Origin: Ipomoea triloba
Taxonomy: Eukaryota; Streptophyta; Magnoliopsida; Solanales; Convolvulaceae
DNA: 64,000 nucleotides
Reading direction: 5' to 3'
Assembly (NCBI RefSeq): GCF_003576645.1
Contig: NC_044920.1
Coordinates: 1,797,730 to 1,861,729, forward strand
Below the pieces are notes generated by a model. That model had not been told where the DNA came from and did not search any database. It worked only from the letters and a program-made list of their open reading frames with translations. Positions 54,422 to 64,000 of the stretch are shown here, piece after piece (the stretch's first letter is position 1; every line of letters begins with the position of its first letter). The translations under genes and the position numbers were made by a program.

Positions 54422-55250
54422 AATAATAATATAATAAACAAAACTAATTTAAACATAGACCATGGTGTGTCTAATCACCGGATACACAATAGAAAGTCGA
54501 AAATATAAATAAACATAGACCACAGTATGGCCAATCACCCGATGCAAGGGAAAGCCAAAAGTTCGTAGAAAAATAAATAGAGAAAAACCTTACCTCACCA
54601 AAGAGTTAGTTGTCCACGTCGATAAACAAACCACGAATCAAACTAATCACCTACAAGTTTTATTTGTAAATTAATATACTAATAGAATATTAATTCATAG
54701 CAATACTATTTCAAACAATCTCAAAATAATTTACAATTCAATAAAATACCAAAACACCCTAAATTCAACAATAATATTTAAAATAATCATACATTCAAAA
54801 TATAGTGAGAGGAATCTAATTATAATTATAATAATATATGTAAAATAATTTCCAAAATTTGAAATATATTAAAAATAATTTCCAAAATTTGAAATATATT
54901 TACAATAATTCGAAATATATTAACCTAAAATGCCTAAAATACACAATAATTCCTAAAATTCAAAATATATTAACATTAATTCTTAAAATATGAAATAAAT
55001 TAACAATAATTTAAAATATAATAATAATAATTCCTAAAATACACAATAGTTCCTAAAATTCGAAATATATATACAATAATTCCAAAAATTCAAAATATAT
55101 ACACAATAACTTATAAAATTCAAAATATATACCTAATAATTCCTAAAATTCAAAATATATTAATAAATAATTCCAAATATAATAAAATAATTATTGTCAA
55201 CTAACAAAAATTCAAAAATTGAAACAATATTTCAAAAAATATACAAAAAC
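54422..55250. repeat. AT-rich degenerate tandem repeats
   Basis: Many units of 'aattcctaaaattcaaaatatat' spacing occur between about 54840 and 55170. The same phrase appears at 44283-44330 in the inverted copy. Confidence 0.7.
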
Positions 55251-55984
55251 TCACAATGTAGGAAGTGGTGTGGCTGGGGCGGAGAGAAGAAGAAGAATGT
55301 AGCTTTGTTCTGAGGCGAAGCGGCGGAGACAGTTCGATAGAGAAGAGAATCGAAGAGGGAAGGTTGAGGCAGTTCGGCGGATGGCAGACATCACCTGTGT
55401 TCTGTGGGAAATCTGGCTATGTTCTGTGAGAAGAGAATAAGAGAAGAGGAAAAAAATTAAAAGAACAACCCTACACCATCGATTATTAACAACAACTAAC
55501 GTCGTAGCGTATTTTTTTAAAATGGTTCCTCGATAGGATGTCGGTTTTAACACAAAACCAACGTCGTATCTCTATTGAGATTTTTTTAAACACATTAAAA
55601 CGACGGCATTCAATTATTTACTTATTTTAATATTTTAAATTTCTTAACATACTCGTATATACCACTGACATCATATACTCACTGATTAAACAATATACGA
55701 CGTTGGTTTTATCACAAACGACGTTGTATATCACATATTAAAATATTTAATAAAATGAATATGAAAATAACCGACGTCGTATATAATTTTCTTTAAAAAA
55801 AAAATTATTGGTGATATACAACGTGAGTTTTTTGAAAAACAAACAAATAAAAAAACAAACAAAAAAACCGACAATAAATAGTTCTTTTAAAAAATTTTAT
55901 AAATTTATTTGCCTAGGGTTTGATTAATGACTAAAAACCAACTTTATATGTTAGACGTTATATTGTTATTTCTGGCTTTAATAG

Positions 55985-56290
55985 TTGTATATACACACAA
56001 TATGTATGCATATTTACATGTATCTACAGTTCTACACAGCTACACTCAAACACATCGCAATTAACACACACGCAGACACACAAAATCGGAACAATAACCG
56101 CTGACATGATCAAACAAAAAATTTTAATAAACACGAAGCGATCATCACATTACAGCCATAATGCATCGATAATCACTAGCACAAGATCTCTTTTCCCAGG
56201 AAGCAGTCATACAGTAATGATAAAACAATTGATACTTGTTTTTTTTTTTTTTTTTTTGAAAACACGATTGATACTTGTTTGTTTAGGTTA
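55985..56290 (-). repeat. Second half of the duplicated DCD leader
   Basis: Matches 25430-25670 ('ctacacagctacactcaaa', 'gcgatcatcacattacagccataatgc'), then breaks off at 'gatacttg...gtttagg'. The orphan promoter copy at 29340 begins at the same phrase. Confidence 0.75.
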
Positions 56291-56773
56291 AAACGAATAA
56301 TAATTTTTTGAGAACTTTTATCTTTTAGTATAATAAAGCCACAACTTTTGGCAAAAATAAAATAATTTTAGTTTCTCACCTAGTCAAAACGTTTGACAGA
56401 TTTGTACAACATTAAATTATGGCTGCGAACAAGCATAGCAGACATGAGTACATTTTTTGTTTTTTGAAACATGAGTGCATTTATAGTGTTTACATTTACT
56501 GCAACAAATAAAACATGCTTGCAAATTTCAATAATTACATGTTTAGAATTATTGCAAATGACTTTTACGATCTCCAAGACTAACATTAATTGATTGGAAA
56601 TGAATTTATAATTCAAAATCAGTATTTACATGAACCTCTACACTTACTTCAACACTATAAATAAGTCATCATATCACAACCAATACTACAAAATTTGTTC
56701 TTACTACAAACATAAACACAATTTAAATTCACATTACTGCAGTACTGCACATCTATTATCTCAAAGGGTAAAT

Positions 56774-56933
56774 CTTGTGTGAGACCGTCTCACGAGTCTC
56801 CATCCGTGAGACGAGTTGGATCTTTGATTAATAGGTCAAAACTTTGATTAATGAGTCGGATCTTTGACTTTATTAATTAAAGATCCGACCCACAGTCTCA
56901 CGAATCTTAATCCGTGAGACGGTCTCACACAAA
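56774..56933. mobile_element. MITE with TGTGTGAGACCGTCTCAC ends
   Basis: The outer inverted repeat TTGTGTGAGACCGTCTCACG and its complement flank inner mirrored 'ggatctttgattaat'-type arms. A diverged relative is at about 60744-60842. The 56291-56773 stretch before it is AT-rich with nothing recognised. Confidence 0.8.
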
Positions 56934-57404
56934 TTTTTGCTTATCTCAAAAAGGTTTGGATTGAGTTTTCTCAGTGTCGCTTTTTGGCCAAAGCTCTCTT
57001 TGCTTCATGTGTTGCTCAATCTTTGAATGCAAAGATTTTTTTTTTTTTGAATTTCATTTGAAGTTTTGTAATTTCTGGTGATTCTAAAACTAATCTTTGT
57101 TGATTTCTTTTATCCCATGTCCTATTCATTATAAAGCAAAAGTAGATCCAGATAATATTCATACCTTTAAAAAAAAATTAATTTTAGGTACGACCAAGCC
57201 AGTCTTCAAATCTGTAATTCCCACCACCTGCATGTCAATCCAAAGCCCATAAAAATCTTACTAATAATATTTGTTTCATGAAGATTAACATGAAAAAGTA
57301 TATATTCATAGGCAGATTACTCTTTGAGATGCAACAAGGCCTACTCATCTTAGAAACTTAAAGAAACTGAAAGTAACAAAAGTAGAAATCAGTGTTGCAG
57401 AAAT

Positions 57405-57900
57405 CCGCCTAGGCGCCGATTAATCGTAGTCTAGGCGCTAGGTGCTGGTTGACCCCCTAGTGTATCACCTTAAATGGTGGTTTAGGCGGCTAGCCAGCTA
57501 GGCGACCGACTAGGCCTCTTAAGCGATGTCTAAGCACCGCTTAGGCTTTGACCACCTAGGCCTCCTAGGCACCAACTAGACCTCCTAAGCACCGACTAGG
57601 CCGCCTAGTCAACCGATTAGCTATTGTTCTTTTTTAATGGGTTATTTCACTTAAAACAACATCGTTTTGATAAGATTAACCCTATATTATACAAACTCTA
57701 GATATTTTTTATGTTAATATTTAATATTTTAGTATTAACTATTAAAGTATTATAGTTTTATAATTATTAGTCTTTAAGAAATTAAAAATACTTAAACAAA
57801 TTTTTAAAAATAAAATAAAAAATTACACGAGTGCCTAGGCGCCGATCAGGCGCTCCCCGAGCGCCTGATGAGCACCTAGCGATTTTTTCAACCATGGTAG
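57405..57900. repeat. 'CTAGGCG' palindrome-rich repeat
   Basis: Dense GCCTAGGCG, CCGACTAGGC and 'gcgcctgatgagc' motifs at both ends, with an AT-rich middle (57640-57820). The paired ends suggest a short transposable element, but no target duplication was found. Confidence 0.55.
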
Positions 57901-58010
57901 AAACTGAAAGAAACATAAGACATACTCATCTCGGTGCTAAAAGTTTGAAGGTAAAAGAAAAAAAAAAGAAAAGAAAAAAGAAAAAACAGAAGCTAAATAA
58001 ACTAGTAGTA

Positions 58011-58168
58011 GTAGTGACAGGACCGGGTACACTCCCATATGGAAGGGAGTGGGTTCGAGCCTCAGTAGAGGCGACTGTTGACTCTTTATGCTTCAGTAAG
58101 TTGAGAAAGTAGTTATGAACAGATACTACATTGTATCAGAGTTCATAGTACTCAAAAAAAAAAAAAAA
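58011..58168 (+). mobile_element. tRNA-derived SINE, copy 5
   Basis: Longest copy: B box GGTTCGAGCCTC, body 'gttatgaacagatactacattg' and A-tail. Target duplication ACTAGTAGTA on both sides (about 58000-58010 and 58169-58178). Confidence 0.88.
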
Positions 58169-58640
58169 CTAGTAGTATTTACAAATAGAGGCAAATCACA
58201 TACACATAGGGGTCAGATCGGATCGGTTTGAATATTCGGAAGGCTTACCCGTGCAGATTTCGGATATTAAATTTCAAATCCAATTTCATTTTATATTTCT
58301 AAAGATCACTTTGGTTTTATAAAAGTTCAAATGCATTATAAATAAATAAATAATAAATAATTATATTTATTACGGATATCAGAATTCAATTCGGTTAAGT
58401 CAAATTTAATTTTAAAATAAATAAATAATTAAAGTAAACAATTAAAAATTATAAAAGTTTGGAAAAAATGACAAACTACTGAATTACACATTAATTGAAG
58501 AAGCTACAGCCTACTAAATACTAATGGTTGTTTTCAAAAAAAAAATAAAAAATACTAATGGTAGTCTACTATTGATGTATTGCACTATAATTTACATAAC
58601 ACAATTAAACTACTTTTCCAAAAAAAAAAATACAACAGAG

Positions 58641-58820
58641 TTACAAAAATACCCAAACTCTTGATCTGGAATCAACTTGCTTCCTTTTCTTTGCACGAAC
58701 TACAGCGGTAGGTTGCACATTCTGTTGACTATTTGTGTCAACAGTTTGGGCTTCCACCACTGTAGATCCATCATTTGAAGAGTTGGAATGTTGACTACCA
58801 GACTCTCTGATATTTTCCAT
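58641..58820 (-). pseudogene. hAT transposase N-terminal fragment
   Basis: A 59-codon frame from ATG at 58820: a Ser/Asn/Thr-rich start, then a basic AKKRKQ patch and SRVWVFL. The layout is like the region before the BED zinc finger of plant hAT transposases. A stop follows and the dimerisation domain is absent. Confidence 0.55.
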
Positions 58821-58869
58821 CTAAAGAAATGGAATACTATCAGTAAAGTTGGAAACATATTAAATAATA

Positions 58870-59127
58870 CTCCCTCTGTCCTATTTTACCTGTCCTATTT
58901 ACTATTCATTGGTCAAACCAACTCTTCCTTCTTTGTTTATTTTCTTTAGTAATTTTGTATCATTTTTAAATTTAATTTTTTGTGTTTAATAGTACTTTTA
59001 ATGTAGTTTCTAAATATATAAATTTTATATATTAATGCTAAACTTAATAATATGAAAAATTGGATTAAAAATTAATTCAGTCAAGTCTCGTTAAATGAAC
59101 TAGACAACCATTTTGGGACGGAGGTAG
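58870..59127. mobile_element. Stowaway-type (Tc1/mariner) MITE
   Basis: Ends CTCCCTCTGTCC and GGGACGGAGGTAG, flanked by TA on both sides (58868-58869 and 59128-59129). AT-rich interior, no coding. It lies within the hAT element. Confidence 0.85.
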
Positions 59128-59639
59128 TATCTGATAGTATACACAGAACACAAAAGTACAAAAATTCAGAATCAAAAACATAGAATGACAGGCACTTCAA
59201 AGTTCATCATTTTTCTAAATTTCATAATTGGGGCTTAAGGGCCATACATCCATTAACTTGTAAACAATTAAACATAAAGTGGTACAATTACAGTATCACA
59301 GTAATCACACAAAGAAATCCAGAATCAGGAACCTGTCAACCTATACAGTTCATCATTTTTTGGATTTCAACCTTGGGACTTACACATTTTTACATTTCCA
59401 CATTGGCACACAGCTTCCACCATTTTTACATTTTCACCAACAAGGGTCAAGAATACAAATAACACAAATTTATTAAATACTAATAAATCCATAAATCAGA
59501 AACTACTAGAGTTCATCATTTTTCTGGATTTCACCCTTGGGACTTACACTGCTATATATTTCAGTATTTACAGTGCTTCCACCTTATTTACATTTTCACC
59601 AACAAGGGTCAAGGAATACAAATAAGTGAATAACACACT

Positions 59640-59865
59640 AGGGTTTGCAATAAATAGTTAGTGTTTCCGCCAAAATATCATAGAATAACAGAACATATCA
59701 CAAATTCGCATAATATGCATATAAATTTAAGAAATCAAATTAAAAGAACTAGGGTTTGGAATAAAAAGTTAGTGTTTCCACCAGAATATCATACAATGAC
59801 AGAACATATCATAAATTCGCATAATATGCATATAAATTTAATAAATCAAATTTAAAGAACTAGGG
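59640..59865. repeat. Tandem duplication, about 108-bp unit, in the hAT element
   Basis: Two copies of 'agggtttg...ataaa.agttagtgtttcc' through CGCATAATATGCATATAAAT. Preceded by three looser copies of 'ttcatcatttttctggatttca' (59205-59560). Confidence 0.8.
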
Positions 59866-61039
59866 TTCAACAATTTACTTCGTTTCTCACAAATACCCTG
59901 AAGAACAAGGGCTTCTTTGTACAAATATCACCACTCGAAGTCGATACTCGACGACACCACCACAGGCCACAGCACCACTGCACCAGCACGGTTTCCACCA
60001 GACTACCACCGGACTACAAAACCGGTGGAACTCAGAGTCTCAGAGAAGTAGAGAACAGACTAGACTCTAGAGTAGAGAGAACTCAGAGTCTCAGACTCTC
60101 AAAGTCTTAGAGAAATTAGAATCGTGAAGGGAGAAGGGAGAGACCAGAGATCAGAGAAGAGAGAAATCAGAATCGCGAAGGGAGAACTGGAGAAGGAAAA
60201 AGAACCCTAGTTTCTACAACGACTGCGCAAATGAGGAAACACTTGGATTTTAACCTTATCAACATATATATATATATATACTAGGACCAAACGACGTCGC
60301 ATAGCCCTAACCATACGTAACCCTATATTTTCTCGGATATTTGGGCGAGTCGGTTTTGATTTTATCCCCCCCCCCTTCCCCCACCCCTACCTGAATCTTA
60401 TTAACCAACACCATTTCGTTAGGCGGGTCGGTTTACAACTTCTCAAGTTCGGCCAGCCTCAGTTGGGCCATTTTGATTCTCGAGTCAGTCAGTTTTTTCG
60501 GATTAATCAGTTTCTGCACAGCCCTACATACACACATCGATTTACATATATTTGGTAAAGTTTAGGAATGCATCAAAATGGGTATTAAATATGAATGGAT
60601 ATGTACTATTATGATTGTTAACACATTCTAATTATCTAACCATAAGTTTTAAAAGCATCTTTGACTATCAAGTGTTTTAATTTTTTCCATTTCAAGTATG
60701 TTAGTTTATTATTTAGACAACTGTAAATATATATATTTTTTTGTCAAAAACTTGTGTGAGACTATCTCACGGGTCTGTGAGACGGATCGGATCGGATCTT
60801 TAATTAATGAGGTCAAAGATCTAACCCGTCTCACATAAATGTTGCCCTATTTTCTTAAAAACATTCTTTTAAGATGGCATCATAATTTAGTTTCATCATT
60901 TGACTAACAATTGATATAGGAAGAACACTATAGCCTACACAAATAGGGTAATAAATTAAAAATAACCATGTATTTAAGTAGAAAAATCACATAAAACATT
61001 TTATGAAATGAAAATTGTTAGCGTATATTCTGCCTTTAA

Positions 61040-61580
61040 TTTAGCTATGTAATTTGGTTTATTATTTTCATTGGTTGTCTTTCCTTTTGTTATCTTACTG
61101 TTTGTATACATATAGAAGTACATCCTTTGTAATGATATTCAAGAAATATATACAATTCATATTGTTTCTAACATGGTATCAAAGCCCTAGTGTTTTTTTT
61201 TTCTCTGTTTCCTTCCTGCTCCTTCCACTACTGCAACCCAATTTTTTCTTTGTTACTATGTTATTCTATTATCAGTTTTCCTAATCTATTGTTTGCTCGA
61301 TAGAGGTTTTAATCTTGTTCTTCTTTCTGCTATGGATAAAGTTACGTTGAGCTTTCTCATCCTATTGGAACTATTTTGGATGGTACTAATTGATAGGGTT
61401 ATAGAGCAACTCACTTTCCCTACGAAACTCACTAGTGTATTTTTCAACCTCCCTAGTGCACCTATTACAGGTGGATTATTCGGGATTGGTGGTGGGGTTG
61501 GTATAGGTATTTCTCTCCCTTAAGAGTTTCTAGTAGCACTTGTAGAAGCCATTTGTCCGGTTCGGATGTTTTTCTTTCTT
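61040..61580 (+). mobile_element. 5' end of a copia element (LTR edge, primer site, gag start)
   Basis: An LTR-like edge ends ATTGTTTCTAACA (61173), followed directly by the primer site TGGTATCAAAGCCC. A leader follows, then a gag start at 61332 (MDKVTLSF) with a frameshift before a HPIGTILDGTN-like reading. The element stops near 61580. The left LTR limit is undefined. Confidence 0.65.
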
Positions 61581-61835
61581 TCTTATTGCCTTATTGTTTC
61601 TGGTATGTAAGGAAGTAGTCCTTGGTTTCCCTTCGCTCTTGTGTGCATTCACCTTTTAAAATGATCAAGAAAGCAAGCAATCCTCTATTGACTAGAAGTA
61701 GTGAATTGAGGGTAAGTAATAAAACAAGTAAAAAAAAAAAGATGGAATTAAGAACGCTCAAGTTCGCACAAGCATTCACTTAAAGAAAAGCAAAGCAATG
61801 ACAACCTATTGCCTCCCTGGCAACGGCGCCATTTT

Positions 61836-63173
61836 GACAACTCTTGTACGCATAGCGGTGGTTGTGTGTGGTATGTCAAAAGAAGAAAAATAATTAAAAC
61901 GGAGAGTCTTGACTCCCCAAGTGTCGGTCTCAAAGGACGCAATGCGGGAGCTTGCTATGCTTTTGTTCAAAGGAATGCGTGATGGAACACACGAGGTTGT
62001 TGGTGAAAGTGGAATGGCATTTAGAAAGTGTGTGATCAAATGAAGTAAATAAAATTGAAGTAACAAGTAATAGAAAATAAGGGAATGAATTGTGCTATCT
62101 ATGTTGCCTCACAATGTGTCTTAAGCAATGGAATAGTGATTCAATCATGTTGGCTATTCAAGAGTGTGATCTCTTAGTCCTCTTCCACATTTGTGTACTG
62201 AGGCTTCTTAGGCTTAGGAGTACCATTTAGTAACCAAAAGCCCTAAGAGACATTTTATCAAACACCTAAGCTTCACACATTCCTACTATTCCCAATCATG
62301 GAATTCCATAGGATATGATCTAAGGTTGCAAAAGCTATATCCTAACTCAAATCAATATCATGATAGAGTTAAGATCCCAAACTCTTAAGAGATTGGCCAA
62401 ATCTACTCAAGATCTAATCACATCAATAATCAATAGACAAGAATAGATCTCCAACATCAAATGAATCAAAATCCACAATAAGAAATGAGAAATCACACTA
62501 AGCAAATATAGATTCACACAACTCAATCCCTAGATAGAATTAGCTCAACATATTCATGGATTCAAAATCATAAATCTAATTCAATCTAAGAATATAAATT
62601 GCAAAATAGAAATAGAAATAGGAAATGAGATAAGATAGAATTCACCTAGTAAATGGAATTACAAAACTTCAATCCAATCTTTGTTCTTCACTACTTCCAC
62701 CAAGTTGGAATTCTCTCTAAAATGTAAATCTCAAAATGAAAACTCTCTAATGATCCAACTCTTCAAAAGAAAGAAAAAAAGACTAAAGGAAAGAGTTCTG
62801 AAAAATCCTAATTAGCTTCCTTAAATAGCCTCCCAAAATTGCCCTACTTAAATTTCCTCCGCATGTCTCATCCATGTGCGCATCCACGCGTGGATGGGTA
62901 CTGGAATTCATCCATGTTGGCCCCATGCGTGGATGGTACCTCCTAGCTATCCTGGGACTTTTTTTCTGCTCCGATTGCTCGTTATGCTCATATACCTTGC
63001 CTAGTGGCTCCCAGGACCTGTAAAACATTCTAAAAACATACAAAAGGTAGCTTTGCACGTGATTAACTTATTAAAGCACAAAATATCATGGATTAGTCAT
63101 AAAAAGATACTAAATAGCTGTTAAACTACCCTGATATAGACCTATATATTTAGTCATCTTGGGAGCTTATCAA
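61836..63173 (-). mobile_element. Ty3/gypsy LTR with primer-binding site
   Basis: On the minus strand it starts TGATAAGCTCCCAAG (63173) and ends AGAGTTGTCA (61836). Immediately after comes TGGCGCCGTTGCCAGGG (about 61816-61833), the classic gypsy primer site. Only about 200 bp of internal leader remains before other sequence. About 1.3 kb, with 'ccaagatgactaa' and 'catccacgcgtggatg' palindromes (62880-62900). Confidence 0.82.
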
Positions 63174-63663
63174 GTAAATATGTAAATTCATATGTTTCCT
63201 CCCAAAGCACATATTAAATAAGTGAAAAAACAAATTTTAAGTCAAAAGCGTCAGGGCGTAACTTTGTTTTCTCTGTAAATTCATTTAAATACTTCTTAAT
63301 GAGTAATACATAATCCTATAGCTAAATGTTTTCAAAATGATTAAGGAAAGCTAAGAAAAGCTTAGTAATAAAGTTAAAAAAAATGCAACTTTTAAGTTAA
63401 ACAAACTTTGATCCCCTTAACCAAATATGTACATCCTAGTTAAACGAAGCGATTTAATAAAAATTTAAAAATTTTAACCGTTAACCGAACCAGAATTTCT
63501 ATTACCAATTTAATTGAATCGAATTTTTTTTTCCGATTAATCGGTTGGTTAACCGATTAACCAAAATTGTTAATTAAATTTTGAAAGTCTTAAAATTATA
63601 AATAAAAATTAACATTATGTATTACATCAATGCCTATAAAAATTAATATTATTTAATATTTAG

Positions 63664-63724
<61 letters not shown>

Positions 63725-64000
63725 AACAGTCCGTTTAATTCAATTAACATACAATTTGAACCGAATTAACCAATAATTGAAATTATGTAAAATTTCTAAC
63801 CATTAATCTAACTGAATTATATCAATTTAAAATAGTTAACCAAAGTTCTTTGGTTCGGTCAACTAATCGATTTTCTACCGAAGTTTGTACATCCCTGCAC
63901 ATTTGGTTGAAGAGAATCAAAATTTGCTTGACTTAAAAGTATTGCATTTTTTCACTTTATTACTAGTCTTTTTCATAGCTTTTCTTAATCATTTTGAAAA
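63174..64000. other. AT-rich end with a hAT-like repeat and (TA)n
   Basis: TA microsatellite at about 63664-63721. Around it are 'ccgattaatcggttggttaaccg' motifs and a right part ending 'gtttgtacatccctgc' (about 63883-63898), like a hAT terminus, but the left terminus is not certain. No gene recognised. Confidence 0.45.

Larger units (their letters stand above)
52752..55984 (-). mobile_element. CACTA (En/Spm) transposon relic
   Basis: Many subterminal motifs of ACGACGTC/CGACGTCGTAT type occur at 52860-53080 and 55500-55820, in both orientations. A decayed TNP2-type transposase lies between them. The usual CACTA termini were not identified. The 55250-55450 G+C-richer stretch is probably the first-exon region. 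Confidence 0.7.
58207..60526 (-). mobile_element. hAT element, 2.3 kb, non-autonomous
   Basis: Perfect 8-bp target duplication CATACACA (58199-58206 and 60527-60534). Ends are TAGGGGTCAG on the left and, inverted, TAGGGCTGTGCAG on the right, of hAT type. The only coding part is a short BED-transposase-like N-terminal exon (58641-58820). The leader-like region 59880-60240 is rich in 'agagaa' and 'cagagtctc' repeats. A Stowaway element is nested inside, and there are duplicated blocks at 59640-59865. Confidence 0.88.

Noticed and set aside
61591..62066. Minus-strand frames near the gypsy primer site
   Set aside because: They fall in LTR and leader sequence and show no gag motifs.

Overview
This is nuclear DNA from a flowering plant, most likely a eudicot. 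The genes have introns with plant-type splice sites, the DNA is AT-rich, and it is crowded with plant transposons: Ty1/copia, Ty3/gypsy, CACTA, hAT, Mutator-like and Stowaway MITEs, tRNA-derived SINEs and a LINE. Repeat style suggests Convolvulaceae (Ipomoea-like), but the sequence alone does not prove this. I see no bacterial genes, CRISPR array, rRNA or genuine tRNA gene.

Layout. (1) 1-1.8 kb: an intronless PRA1-family membrane-trafficking gene on the minus strand. (2) 5.28-9.81 kb: a nine-exon BADC gene (biotin/lipoyl attachment domain-containing, 279 aa) on the minus strand. It is a non-biotinylated relative of plastid BCCP that restrains acetyl-CoA carboxylase. A solo LTR and a SINE sit in its introns. 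(3) 10-13.6 kb: LTR remnant, then a TIR element split by a possible organelle-derived insert. (4) 13.81-24.87 kb: a ten-exon gene for a 693-aa DCD-plus-six-Kelch protein on the minus strand, with its 5' leader and promoter up to about 25.96 kb. One intron carries a two-level nest: a copia with identical LTRs inside a TRIM-like element. (5) 26-34.5 kb: fold-back MITEs, SINEs, a LINE tail, a detached copy of the DCD gene's leader/promoter, an assembly gap and a copia tail. (6) 34.8-49.7 kb: the most unusual part, a cluster of scrambled, partly inverted fragments of the DCD-Kelch gene joined to two repeat families (called X and Y here). It ends in a complete-looking five-exon DCD-only gene (48147-49619, 341 aa) that lacks the Kelch half. 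(7) 49.9-56.3 kb: a broken copia holding a gypsy-like LTR, then a decayed CACTA transposon. Together they separate the DCD-only gene from the rest of its duplicated leader. (8) 56.4-64 kb: MITEs, a SINE, a 2.3-kb hAT element with perfect 8-bp target duplication, a copia 5' end and a gypsy LTR.

Four gene models are supported: PRA1, BADC, DCD-Kelch and truncated DCD. Exon coordinates were derived by reading splice sites and checking that the phase is preserved across every junction. The main hypothesis is that the DCD-Kelch locus was duplicated and then shredded by transposon-linked rearrangement. This left one possibly functional DCD-only paralogue and inverted fragment units that could make double-stranded RNA against the parent gene.
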